A stretch of 64,000 bases of DNA from DASTQL01 sp035462375 (lineage in GTDB: Bacteria > Actinomycetota > Actinomycetes > Jiangellales > Jiangellaceae): NCBI GenBank assembly GCA_035462375.1, contig DATHUJ010000178.1, forward strand, positions 1 through 64,000. The letters run 5' to 3'. A program made the translations under genes and the position numbers. Positions 16,612 through 25,294 of the stretch are shown here, in pieces. Positions within the stretch are counted from its first letter, which is position 1; each line of letters starts with the position of its first letter. Under the pieces are notes generated by a model that was given only the letters and a program-made list of their open reading frames with translations, was not told where the DNA came from and did not search any database.

Positions 16612-18555
16612 TCAGAGCCAGTCGACCTCCGCGTGGGCCCGGCCGCCGGAGAGCCGAGCGTAGCCGGGGCCCCGGTCGAAGAACGGCTCGGTGCCGGTGC
16701 GCCGGGAGCGCCGGCGCCCACGCTCCTCGTCGGAGGCCCGCACGTCCACCCGAGGCTCGTCGAGCGAGCCGGTGATGGCGACGCCGTAGTCGTCGAAGGC
16801 GCCGGGCCGCGACACCTTGCGCCACCGGACGTCGTGCAGCACCTCGTCGTACGGCCGTTCGAGCGGGTCACCCCACCCGCCGCCCCCGGTGGTCCGGATC
16901 CGGATGACCTCACCCGCGCGGACCGGCTCGGCGTCGGCGAGCGCGTCGACCTCGCGCTCCGCCGGCGCGCCGGGCTCGATCGTCACCTGGAACGGGCGAC
17001 CGGCCCGACCTCCTCGGACGCCCCAGCAGGACAGGATCGAGCGGTCCGCGATCGACATGAAGTGCGCGTCCCGCAGCATCCGGATGTGCTTCTCGTAGCC
17101 GAGGCCGCCGCGGTACCTGCCGGGACCGCCGCTGTCGATGGCCAGGCCGAGCCGCTCGACCACGATGGGGAAGCGCGCCTCCGAGAACTCTGTCGGCAGG
17201 TTGCGCGAGTCGGGTACCACGTGGATGGTGTCCTCCCCGTCCGCGTAGTAGCGCCCGCCGGAGCCGCCACCGAGGACCTCCCGCATGAGGTACGGCCGCC
17301 CCTCGAAGTCCTCGCCGTAGACGCCGGTGTAGCGGATGGTCTCCTGGTCCGCCGGCATCCGCCCGTCCACCGCCTTGGCGAGGGTGCCGGCGAGCACGCC
17401 GAGCAGGCGCAGGATCACGAAGGTGCGGGCGTTCGTGGGCGCGGGGAAGACGGGCGTCAGCAACGTGCCCGGTGGCGGGAAGCGCATCTCGACCAGGGGC
17501 GTGACGCCCTCGTTGACGTCGAGCTCGGCCATCCGCTCGGGGCTCTCGGCGAGGTTCCGCAGCACAGGGGCCAGCCACTTCTTCAGAAAGGCCCCGTCGG
17601 CGTAGTCGCCGCAGTGGTTGATCGGTCCCCTCGCCTGTGGGCCGGTCCCGGTGAAGTCGACGACCAGACGGGCGTCGCCGCCGGCTCCGTCGGTGGACGT
17701 CTTGGAGAGCGTGATCCGCTGGGCGTGCAGCCGGGGCGGGTCCACCCCGTCGTGCTCGGCGTAGTCCTCCCACACGTACTCGCCGTCGGGGATCCTGGCC
17801 AGCACCTCTCGTCGGAACGTCTCGGTGGTCCGGTCCAGCACCGCGTCGAAACAGGCCTCGACGGTGTGGTGGCCGTAGCGGTCGAAGAGCTCGGCCAGCC
17901 GCCGCGCGCCCATCAGGCACGCGGCGCACTCCGCGTCGAGGTCGGCCGCCAGCGACTCCGGCATCCGGGAGTTCCGGGTCATGATCGTCAACGCGGCCGC
18001 GTTCGGGACGCCCTGCTCCCAGAGCCGGATCGGCGGCACCATCAGTCCCTCCTCGAACACGCTCGTCGCGTGCGAGGGCATCGACCCGGGGACCGACCCG
18101 CCGATGTCGTCGTGGTGGCCGAAGGCCTGGACGAACGCGACCACCCGCGGACCCGACCCGTCGTCGTGGAAGACGGGGGCGGTGACGCACAGGTCGGGCA
18201 GGTGCCCGATGCCGCCCTCGGAGAGGTAGACGTCGTTGTGGAAGAACACGTCACCCGGACGCATCGTCTCGACCGGGAAGTCGCGGACCACCGGGTGGAC
18301 GAGCGCGCTGTAGGACCGGCCGGTGAGCTTGCGCAGGTGGCGGTCGTGGATGCCGGCCCGGTAGTCGTGGGCGTCGCGGATCATCGGGGAGCGGCTGGTG
18401 CGCCCGATCGCGGTCTCCACCTCCGTCTCCACCGAGGCGAGGTAACCGGCCACGATCTCGACGAGAACGGGGTCGACGTCGGTCCCCGGTGGGGTGAGGC
18501 GGTACGGCAGCGCGGACCAGTCGCCGCGTCCCGTCCCCGCCGACGGCCCCGTCAC
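16612..18555 (-). CDS. hyuB: Hydantoinase B/oxoprolinase family subunit
   Basis: A 647-aa subunit of the ATP-dependent hydantoinase/oxoprolinase/acetone-carboxylase superfamily. Conserved features are the start DPVLVEIVAGYLASVETEVETAIGRTSRSP-type segment, GDVFFHNDVYLSEGGIGHLPD, GHHDDIGGSVPGSMP, NEGVTPLVEMRFPPPGT and the C-terminal TTGGGGWGDPLERP. It works with HyuA, encoded just upstream with a 4-nt overlap (ATGA). The pair would use ATP to open an amide, lactam or imide ring, or to carboxylate a ketone. A role in degradation of a ring compound fits the region, but the substrate is not predictable. Confidence 0.93.
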   Translation of the reverse strand: MTGPSAGTGRGDWSALPYRLTPPGTDVDPVLVEIVAGYLASVETEVETAIGRTSRSPMIRDAHDYRAGIHDRHLRKLTGRSYSALVHPVVRDFPVETMRPGDVFFHNDVYLSEGGIGHLPDLCVTAPVFHDDGSGPRVVAFVQAFGHHDDIGGSVPGSMPSHATSVFEEGLMVPPIRLWEQGVPNAAALTIMTRNSRMPESLAADLDAECAACLMGARRLAELFDRYGHHTVEACFDAVLDRTTETFRREVLARIPDGEYVWEDYAEHDGVDPPRLHAQRITLSKTSTDGAGGDARLVVDFTGTGPQARGPINHCGDYADGAFLKKWLAPVLRNLAESPERMAELDVNEGVTPLVEMRFPPPGTLLTPVFPAPTNARTFVILRLLGVLAGTLAKAVDGRMPADQETIRYTGVYGEDFEGRPYLMREVLGGGSGGRYYADGEDTIHVVPDSRNLPTEFSEARFPIVVERLGLAIDSGGPGRYRGGLGYEKHIRMLRDAHFMSIADRSILSCWGVRGGRAGRPFQVTIEPGAPAEREVDALADAEPVRAGEVIRIRTTGGGGWGDPLERPYDEVLHDVRWRKVSRPGAFDDYGVAITGSLDEPRVDVRASDEERGRRRSRRTGTEPFFDRGPGYARLSGGRAHAEVDWL

Positions 18556-20651
18556 CGGTCCGCCTCGGCGGGCTCGCGGGCGAGCGCGAGGTTCCCGTGC
18601 GGGTCGACGGTCGCCCGGAAACCGGGGTGGACCGGCACCGTCGACCCGAACTCCTCGAGCACCGCGGGCCCGTTCACCGTGTCACCTGCCCCGAGGAGCG
18701 CCCGGTCGTACACGGCGGCCTCCACCCACGCGTCGAAGTGGACCCGGCGGCTGCCGGTGCGGGCGTGCGCCGAGCCGGACCCGCTCGGCAGGTCGGGCAG
18801 GTCGGGCGTCCGGATCGGTCCCACGCCGGTCACCCTGAGGTTCACCCACTCGACCTCCTGACGGGCGTCGTCGCGGAAGTCGTAGCCGTACAGCGTTCGG
18901 TGCGCGTCGTGGAAGGAGCCGGCAACCGTGTCGGCGAGCCGCTGAGTCACCGCACCGTCGGGGACCTCGACCCGGACCTCGAAGGCCTGGCCGAAGTAGC
19001 GCAGGTCCGCAGAGCGCAGGAATCGCCGGTCCTCCGGCGCGAAGCCCTCACGGCCGAGTGCCGCGTCGGCCTGGTCGCGCAGGCCGGCGAGCACCGCCCC
19101 GACCCGCTCGAGGTCGAGCGAGGCGTGCCGCGCCACCGCGGTCCGTACGTAGTCGTTGCGCACGTCGACGGTGAGCAGACCGTACGCGGAGAGGTTGCCG
19201 GGGTCCGGCGGGACGAGGACCCCGCGCAGCCCCAGGACGTCGACGAGCCGGCACGCCAACAGCGACCCCGAGCCCCCGAAGGTCACCATGGTGAAGTCGC
19301 GGACGTCCAGGCCTCGCCGGACCGTGACCTGCCGGAGCGCGTTGGCCTGGTTCCACGCGGAGATCTCCAGGATCCCGACTGCGCAGCGCTCGGGGGGGAG
19401 GCCGAGGCGCGCGCCGAGCGCCGAGACGCCCTCGCGGGCGGCTCCGACGTCGAGCGGGACCTCCCCGCCGAGCAGGTGGGGCGGGATGCGGCCCAGCAGC
19501 AGGTGCGCGTCGGTGACGGTCGGTTCGGTGCCGCCGGTGCCGTAGCAGAGCGGCCCAGGGACGGCGCCGGCGGAGCGGGGGCCGACCTTGAGGGTCCCGT
19601 CGGCGGCCGTCCACGCCACGGAGCCGCCTCCCGCACCGACGGTGACCACGTCGATCATCGGGATCTTGCTGGGGAAGGCTCCGACACTGCCCTCGGTCGT
19701 CAGCGCCGGCCGGCCGGCCAGGACTACGGTGACGTCGGTCGAGGTGCCGCCACCGTCGAGGGTGAGGACGTCGCCATGGCCGGCTCGCCCGGCCGCCGTC
19801 GCGGCGCCCAGGGCCCCAGCGGCGGGGCCCGACAGCACCGTGGTGATCGGCTGGTGCACGACCTCGTCGGCGGACAGCACGCCGCCGTTCGACTTCATCA
19901 CGTAGAAGGGCACCCGGCGGGCGTCGCCGGCCCCACGGGTCGTGAACGCGTCGAGCCGCTGCTTGATCGTGCCGACGTACCGGCGGATCCGCGGCTTGAC
20001 CGCCGCGTCGACCAGTGTGGTGACGCTCCGCTCGTACTCTCGGTACTCGGGGAGGACGTCGCTGGAGACGGACACCACGGCCGCAGGGTGCTCGCGTTCG
20101 AGCACCTCGCGCATCCGTCGTTCGTGGGACGGGTCGAGGTAGGAGTGCAGGAAGCAGACGCCGATCGCCGACACCCCGCGGTCACGGAAGAAGCGGGCCG
20201 CGGCGACGGCGTCGTCCGCGGCGAAGGGCCGGATCTCGCTGCCGTCGGCGGCCAGCCGCCCGCCGACGGTCCGTACCCGGTCCGCCGGGACGATCCGCGG
20301 GGGCTTGACCCAGAAGTAGCTGTTGCCGTAGCCGTCGGGCACCGACTGCCGGGCGATCTCGAGCACGTGCCCGTAGCCCTCGGTGGTGACGAAGCCCAGG
20401 TCGTCGACCCGGCCCTCCAGCAGCGCGTTGGTGGCGACGGTGGTGCCGTGGCTGACCGCGGTGACGACGTCGCCCTGGAGGCCCAGCCGGTCCAGCACCT
20501 TGTGGATGCCGGCCATGAACCCCTCCGAGGGGTCCTCCGGTGTCGAGGGCGTCTTCGTCGTCGCGACCTGCCCGCTCTCCTCGTCCACCGCGACGACGTC
20601 GGTGAAGGTGCCTCCGGTGTCGATGCCGATGCGGATCCGGCGCGCTGGCAT
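18552..20651 (-). CDS. hyuA: Hydantoinase A/oxoprolinase family ATPase subunit
   Basis: A 699-aa ASKHA-fold ATPase subunit. The N-terminal phosphate-1 motif IRIGIDTGGTFTDVVAVDE is at residues 6-24. SHGTTVATNALLEG, the phosphate-2-like DGGGTSTDVTVV and the adenosine-region GGSGSLLACRLVDVLG follow. The ATG at 20651 directly precedes the conserved start, although the frame is open to 21071 within the neighbouring gene. It is translationally coupled to hyuB. ATP hydrolysis would activate the substrate for ring cleavage. The ATG has no obvious Shine-Dalgarno, and TTGACT lies about 8 nt upstream. Confidence 0.93.
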   Translation of the reverse strand: MPARRIRIGIDTGGTFTDVVAVDEESGQVATTKTPSTPEDPSEGFMAGIHKVLDRLGLQGDVVTAVSHGTTVATNALLEGRVDDLGFVTTEGYGHVLEIARQSVPDGYGNSYFWVKPPRIVPADRVRTVGGRLAADGSEIRPFAADDAVAAARFFRDRGVSAIGVCFLHSYLDPSHERRMREVLEREHPAAVVSVSSDVLPEYREYERSVTTLVDAAVKPRIRRYVGTIKQRLDAFTTRGAGDARRVPFYVMKSNGGVLSADEVVHQPITTVLSGPAAGALGAATAAGRAGHGDVLTLDGGGTSTDVTVVLAGRPALTTEGSVGAFPSKIPMIDVVTVGAGGGSVAWTAADGTLKVGPRSAGAVPGPLCYGTGGTEPTVTDAHLLLGRIPPHLLGGEVPLDVGAAREGVSALGARLGLPPERCAVGILEISAWNQANALRQVTVRRGLDVRDFTMVTFGGSGSLLACRLVDVLGLRGVLVPPDPGNLSAYGLLTVDVRNDYVRTAVARHASLDLERVGAVLAGLRDQADAALGREGFAPEDRRFLRSADLRYFGQAFEVRVEVPDGAVTQRLADTVAGSFHDAHRTLYGYDFRDDARQEVEWVNLRVTGVGPIRTPDLPDLPSGSGSAHARTGSRRVHFDAWVEAAVYDRALLGAGDTVNGPAVLEEFGSTVPVHPGFRATVDPHGNLALAREPAEADR

Positions 20652-20734
20652 GGCCGCAGTCAACCGGCGTCGGCCGAGGTCGCGCGTCGGCGACTGTTGC
20701 CGACGACCCCCGGACGCCCTCGTACGGGCGGTGG

Positions 20735-22030
20735 TCAGCGACCGAGGGCCGCGCACGCCCGGGCCGGCCCCGGGGGCGACCGGAGCGTCCCTGCCAGGAT
20801 CCGGGCGGCGCCGCCGGGGTCGCCGGTGAGGACCCGGTCCACGGCGGACCGGAGCTCGGCCGGGCCGGCCGCGTTGGGGTCGAGCGCCTCGCCGAGGCCG
20901 GCGCGTTCGACGGCCGCGGCACCGGCGAACTGGTCGGTGGAGAAGGGCAGCACGAGCAGGGGGACACCGCAGGCCAGCGCCTCGGTGACGCTGTTGTTGC
21001 CCCCGTGGGTGACCGAGAGCGCCGCCCGGCGGAGGACGGCGACCTGGGGCAGGTGCTCGCGGACCAGCCACGACGCCGGCAGGTCGCCCAGGACGGCGCG
21101 GTCGGTCGACCCCGTCGCGAGGGCCACCCGGACCGACAGCGGTCGCAGGGCCGTCACGAGGCGGGCCAGCACGTCACCACGTGCGGACAGGAAGCTGCCG
21201 AGGCTGACGTGCACGACCGGCTCCGACCCTGCGGCGTCGAGCCACCGGGACACGTCCGGGGGCGTCACCTCGTCGCGCACTGCGGCGCCGAGGAAGGCGT
21301 GGCCGGGGGGCAGCATCGTCGTCCGGGCCGGGTCATGGAGCAGGGAGGGGTAGTTGAGCAGCACCACGTCGCCGTGGGCGGTGAAGGCGTCCGCCACGAC
21401 CGTCGAGCCGCCCAGCGAAGCGAGGGCGCCGTTCCACTCCGCCGTGAAGGAGTCCCGCACCTGCAGGCACCGCTCGCGCAGCCGGGCGAGCGCCTCGGAA
21501 CCTGGGTGGAAGGCGCGGGGCCAGGTGGTCGGGTAGCCGTAGAGCTCGCCGCCCACGGGGAGCGCGGTCGGGTGGCCGAGGACCACGTCGCCGTGCGGCA
21601 TGCCCGCTGCCAGGAGGCCGAGCCGGGCGCTGAAGGCCAGGTGGTCGACGAGGACGTGGTCCGGCCGCAGCCGGTCCACCAGCCGCTGGACCTGGCGCCC
21701 CTTGTCGACCGGTCGCCAGAGCAGGTCGGTGGCCCTCGCGTCGGCCTGGAACAGCAGCGTCTCCACCATCCCGCGCCGGGTCGCGGCGAAGAAGCCGCGC
21801 AGCGAGTCGCCCTCGCCGCGGGCCTGGTGCTCGGCCCGGATCACCCCCGGGTTGGAGCCGCGGCCGAGGCGGAGGTCGCGCCGCTCGAAGCCGAAGTCCC
21901 GGACCAGGGGGGCGGTCGCCGGACCGGTGGCCACCACCACGCGTTCTCCGGCTCGGTGCCAGGCCGTGGCGATTGTCGCCAGGGGCAGCACGTGTGACGC
22001 GTAGTCGGGGCTGACGACGAGCAGGGTCAC
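20735..22030 (-). CDS. GT1-family (UGT/macrolide-type) glycosyltransferase
   Basis: A 431-aa GT-B glycosyltransferase. The acceptor-binding N-terminal domain begins TLLVVSPDYASHVLPLATIATAWHRAGE. The nucleotide-sugar domain shows PVVHVSLGSFLSARGD, WLVREHLPQVAVLRRAALSVTHGGNNSVTEALACGVPLLVLPFSTDQF, the GT1 donor-binding signature. Members glycosylate small hydrophobic acceptors or lipids. It is 15 bp downstream of the HEAT/GT4 gene on the same strand, so the two may act on one glycoconjugate. Confidence 0.88.
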   Translation of the reverse strand: MTLLVVSPDYASHVLPLATIATAWHRAGERVVVATGPATAPLVRDFGFERRDLRLGRGSNPGVIRAEHQARGEGDSLRGFFAATRRGMVETLLFQADARATDLLWRPVDKGRQVQRLVDRLRPDHVLVDHLAFSARLGLLAAGMPHGDVVLGHPTALPVGGELYGYPTTWPRAFHPGSEALARLRERCLQVRDSFTAEWNGALASLGGSTVVADAFTAHGDVVLLNYPSLLHDPARTTMLPPGHAFLGAAVRDEVTPPDVSRWLDAAGSEPVVHVSLGSFLSARGDVLARLVTALRPLSVRVALATGSTDRAVLGDLPASWLVREHLPQVAVLRRAALSVTHGGNNSVTEALACGVPLLVLPFSTDQFAGAAAVERAGLGEALDPNAAGPAELRSAVDRVLTGDPGGAARILAGTLRSPPGPARACAALGR

Positions 22031-22045
22031 GGGTGCGGCCGACCC

Positions 22046-24154
22046 TCACCGCGGGGCGGGGGCGGTCAGCCCCGCGTACACGTCGAGGAGCGCGTCGGCC
22101 ATCCCCTGGACGGTGAACCGCTCCCGGACCAGTCGGCGGGCCCGGTCGGCCCGCGCGGGGGCACCAGGCGCGGACGCGAGGTCGAGGACGGCGTCCAGCG
22201 CGCGGACGAGGGCCGCCGGCGAGCCGGTGTCGACGAGCAGGCCCGTGACGCCGTCCTCGACGTAGGTGGCCGGGCCGCCGCCGCGCGGTGCCACCACCGG
22301 GAGCCCGGCTGCCAGCGCCTCGAGCAGGGCGAGCCCGAACTCCTCCTTGAGGCTGCCGCAGACGTAGGCGCCCCCCGGCGCCAGGACCGGTGGCGAGCCG
22401 GCGTGCGCAGCCCCCAGCCACGCGGCCACGACGGCGTTGGGCCGGTGCCCGGCGAGCACCAGGCCGTCGGCCGCGCGCGGTTCCGCGGCCAGCACCGCGG
22501 CGATCGCCGCGAGCTGGTCCCTCTCGTCGGGCGACGGGCGATCCAGGTCGCCCCCCACGATCACCAGGTTGCACCTGTCCCGCACCCGCGGGTCCGTGGC
22601 CCACGCCTCCACCACGGTGGCCATGCCCTTGACCCGGTGGAGCCGGCCGACACTCAGCGCGACGGGCAGCCCGTGCCGGTGCGCCGGCAGGTCGTCGAGC
22701 AGTGTCACGAGGTCGCGCACGGCCCGGTCCGGTCGGCCGGTTCCGTACGTCCGACGGGCCGCGGCCTCGGGGAGGCTGAGGTCGATGCCCTCCGGCACGA
22801 CGGTGTAGCGCCCAGGCTCGGCGTCGACGTCGATCCCGAGCAGCTCCCGGAGGTCCTCGCGGATCTCGGGCCGCGGGAACAGCACCGTGTGGGCCGCGCC
22901 GGCGGCCAGGCGCTGCACCAGCCTGGCCCGGAACCAGTAGTGCTCGCGCTCGTCGGCGGCCCCGAAGGCGGTGCGGCCGAGCGCCCCGGTCAGGTCCAGG
23001 GCGTGGACCACCGCGTGCGGGTCGGGCGCCAGGGTGAAGACGACCGGGATGCCGAGCGTGGCGGCGACCTCGGCCGCGGCCAAGCTGCCGACGTCGGCCA
23101 TCCGCAGGTGCAGCACGTCGACCCTGCCGTACGCGGTGAGGGCCCGCCGGAGGCCCCGGGTGACCGCCACCCGGGCCGGCCACGCCTCCGTCGCGGCGAC
23201 GGGTTCTCCGGGCAGGAGCGGGACCGGCGTCAGGGCGTGGCCCGTCGCGGGACGCGCCAGCGCATCGGCTGCGGCCTCGGCGGTCCCGCGCGAGAGAGTG
23301 AGCACCCGGTCGGCACCGCGTGCCGCCAGCGCGTCGCCGAGGCGGACGAGCAGGGTGGCGATCCCGCCGTTGTCGCCCGTTCCGGCCCGGGAGAGCTCCC
23401 GGTCGAGATCCGCGTGGAGGAAGACCTGGGCGACCGACAGCCCGCCCGGGACCGTGGCGGGTGCCGGCACCAGACCGAGGTCGAGGGCGGCGAGCCGGGC
23501 CACCGCGCCCAGCTCACCACCGGTGTGGGCGAGGTCGAGCACGAGCTCGGCGGCCCGCGGGTCTCCTCCTCGGTCGCCGAGCGCAGCCACGGCCGCCACT
23601 CTGACGGCAGGTTCCTCGGCGTCGTCGCCCGCGACGTGCCGGACGGCCCGGGAAGCCACCGGGCCGGGCACCAGCCCCACCGTCTCGACCAACCTCGCCC
23701 GGGTGGCCGTGTCCCGCGGGGCGGCCAGGGCTCCCTCCACGGCGAGGGCGACGTGGTCGGGGGCCGAGCGCGCCCACCCCTCCAGGGTCCGTTGGGCGAG
23801 CACGCCGGGGAACCCGCCAGCCGCCACCACCGCGACGAGCCGGCCGACCGCGTCGAGGCGGGGCAGGCGAGCCGCCAGCGCCCAGGCAGCGTGCTCGCGG
23901 AGGAACGGCCGCCGGTGCGAGAGCAGCTCCGACAGGACCGCGTCAGCCTCGTCGTCGAAGACCCGGCCCAGCGCGTGCACCGCGGCGACCGCGGTCAGCT
24001 CGTCGGCGGGGTCCTCGACGGCGGCCACCAGGGTGCGTACCGCCCTCGGGTCGCGGTCCTCGCCGGCCGCCACCGCGAGATCCTCGGCCGCCCGCAGCGC
24101 GTTCACCACGAACGGCGCGTCCCGCACCGCGCGCAGGGCAGCCCCGAGGTCCAC
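22046..24154 (-). CDS. HEAT-repeat/GT4 glycosyltransferase fusion
   Basis: A ~702-aa protein of unusual architecture. Residues ~1-240 form HEAT-like helical repeats (for example TLVAAVEDPADELTAVAAVHALG and HRRPFLREHAAWALAARLP). The rest is a GT4 glycosyltransferase like sucrose-phosphate synthases: GDNGGIATLLVRLGDALAARG, VDVLHLRMADVGSLAAAEVA, VVPEGIDLSLP, SVGRLHRVKGMATVVEAW and CGSLKEEFGLALLEALAAGLPVVAPRGGGPATYVEDGVTGLLVD. The GTG at 24154 was chosen because the extension to ATG 24283 translates a tandem repeat. The GT1 gene follows after 15 bp. Substrate unknown. Confidence 0.8.
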   Translation of the reverse strand: MDLGAALRAVRDAPFVVNALRAAEDLAVAAGEDRDPRAVRTLVAAVEDPADELTAVAAVHALGRVFDDEADAVLSELLSHRRPFLREHAAWALAARLPRLDAVGRLVAVVAAGGFPGVLAQRTLEGWARSAPDHVALAVEGALAAPRDTATRARLVETVGLVPGPVASRAVRHVAGDDAEEPAVRVAAVAALGDRGGDPRAAELVLDLAHTGGELGAVARLAALDLGLVPAPATVPGGLSVAQVFLHADLDRELSRAGTGDNGGIATLLVRLGDALAARGADRVLTLSRGTAEAAADALARPATGHALTPVPLLPGEPVAATEAWPARVAVTRGLRRALTAYGRVDVLHLRMADVGSLAAAEVAATLGIPVVFTLAPDPHAVVHALDLTGALGRTAFGAADEREHYWFRARLVQRLAAGAAHTVLFPRPEIREDLRELLGIDVDAEPGRYTVVPEGIDLSLPEAAARRTYGTGRPDRAVRDLVTLLDDLPAHRHGLPVALSVGRLHRVKGMATVVEAWATDPRVRDRCNLVIVGGDLDRPSPDERDQLAAIAAVLAAEPRAADGLVLAGHRPNAVVAAWLGAAHAGSPPVLAPGGAYVCGSLKEEFGLALLEALAAGLPVVAPRGGGPATYVEDGVTGLLVDTGSPAALVRALDAVLDLASAPGAPARADRARRLVRERFTVQGMADALLDVYAGLTAPAPR

Positions 24155-24182
24155 CCGGTCATGCTCACCCGGCCACGAACCG

Positions 24183-24232
24183 CCTGCCACTCGAGCCGGG
24201 CGGCCTGCCTGCCACTCGAGCCGGCTGGCCTG
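24183..24232. repeat. Tandem repeat, 25-bp unit, two copies
   Basis: CCTGCCACTCGAGCCGG occurs at 24183-24199 and 24208-24224, each followed by a two-base difference and GGCCTG. The repeat is intergenic, between the nitrilase stop and the glycosyltransferase start. Confidence 0.8.
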
Positions 24233-24262
24233 CCGAGGTCGCCGCACCCACCGGCGCAGTAC

Positions 24263-24338
24263 CGCCTCATGATCGCGCGGCACCCGTGGAACCGGCTGAC
24301 GCTGCTGCGGTCATGGGTACGTCAGCGCCTCATGATCG
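24263..24338. repeat. Direct repeat CGCCTCATGATCG x2 flanking an inverted repeat
   Basis: CGCCTCATGATCG at 24263-24275 and 24326-24338, 63 bp apart. Between them GCTGACG (24295-24301) and CGTCAGC (24320-24326) can pair. The structure lies just past the nitrilase stop and may act as a terminator; no mobile-element ends are recognisable. Confidence 0.6.
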
Positions 24339-24357
24339 GCGTGGCCCCGGGCGGGAA

Positions 24358-25281
24358 TCAGTCGACGATCTCACCGTGTGGCTCGGGATGGGGGAACGCG
24401 GTCCGCGCCGGTCGGACCAGGTCGTCGGCGTACCGGCGGAAAAGGTCCAGGTTGCGGTCGGCCAGGTGGTCGAAGACCTGGGGGACGCTGGACCCGGGGG
24501 TGAGCGACGCCATGACCGTCGCCGGGTCGAGCCGCGCGGACACCCAGCACTCGTGCGACGCCGCGCGGGCGACGACCTCGGCGACCGGCGTGACGATCAT
24601 GGAGTTGCCGAAGTAGAGCGTCCCGGCGGGGTCGGTGCCCGTGCAGTTGGCCCCGACGACGTAGACGTGGTTGTCGTACGCGCGGGCCCGGTTGGTGAGC
24701 TCCCAGATGTCCGCCGACCGCAGCAGCGCGGAGGGGCGCAACAGCACCTCCGCCCCCCGCACCGCGGCGATGCGCGACAGCTCGGGGTAGTCGCCGTCGA
24801 AGCAGATGATCATCGCGATCCGGCCGAGCGCCGTGTCCACCACGCACACCTCGTCGCCGGGGGTGACCCAGCCGCCCCGCGAGCGCATCTCGGTGCAGAA
24901 GGGGTGCGTCTTGCGGTAGACCCCGAGGACCTCCCCGGCCGGACCGGCGAGCACCGCGGAGTTGAGCACCACGCCCCTGGTAGGGCCCCGCTCGTACGCC
25001 CCCCACGCCAGGTGGACGCCGAGGTCGCGGGCGACCTCCCGGAACGGGTCGGTCGCCGGGCCGTCGACCGGCCCCACGAGGTCCCACAGCTCCTCCGCCC
25101 CGCAACCCGGGGAGAAGCCGGTCGTGACGCTCTCCGGGAGCACCGCGAGATCGGCGCCGGTCGACTCGACGCAGCGCCGGACCCAGCCGGCGGCGTGCGC
25201 CACGTTCGCGGCGATCGTGGCGGCCGACAAGAGCTCCGGCCGCGGGGCCACCTGGACGGCGGCGACGGTCAGTGCGCGCAC
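24358..25281 (-). CDS. Carbon-nitrogen hydrolase (nitrilase superfamily amidase)
   Basis: A 307-aa nitrilase-superfamily enzyme with the Glu-Lys-Cys triad visible: Glu in ADLAVLPESVTTGF, Lys in VYRKTHPFCTEM and Cys in RIAMIICFDGDYPELSRI. Members hydrolyse linear amides or N-carbamoyl compounds. It is the last gene of the permease-coxMSLG operon, starting at a GTG 13 bp past the coxG stop with GGGAG upstream. That position suggests it acts on a product of the molybdenum hydroxylase pathway. Malonamate or an N-carbamoyl acid would fit, but this is inference. The upstream frame to 25356 overlaps coxG. Confidence 0.88.
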   Translation of the reverse strand: MRALTVAAVQVAPRPELLSAATIAANVAHAAGWVRRCVESTGADLAVLPESVTTGFSPGCGAEELWDLVGPVDGPATDPFREVARDLGVHLAWGAYERGPTRGVVLNSAVLAGPAGEVLGVYRKTHPFCTEMRSRGGWVTPGDEVCVVDTALGRIAMIICFDGDYPELSRIAAVRGAEVLLRPSALLRSADIWELTNRARAYDNHVYVVGANCTGTDPAGTLYFGNSMIVTPVAEVVARAASHECWVSARLDPATVMASLTPGSSVPQVFDHLADRNLDLFRRYADDLVRPARTAFPHPEPHGEIVD

Positions 25282-25294
25282 GGCTGCTCCCGCC

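Noticed and set aside
24155..24283. N-terminal extension of the HEAT/GT4 protein to ATG 24283
   Set aside because: The extra 43 residues translate a tandem DNA repeat and lack a ribosome-binding site. GTG 24154 is preferred, though not proven.
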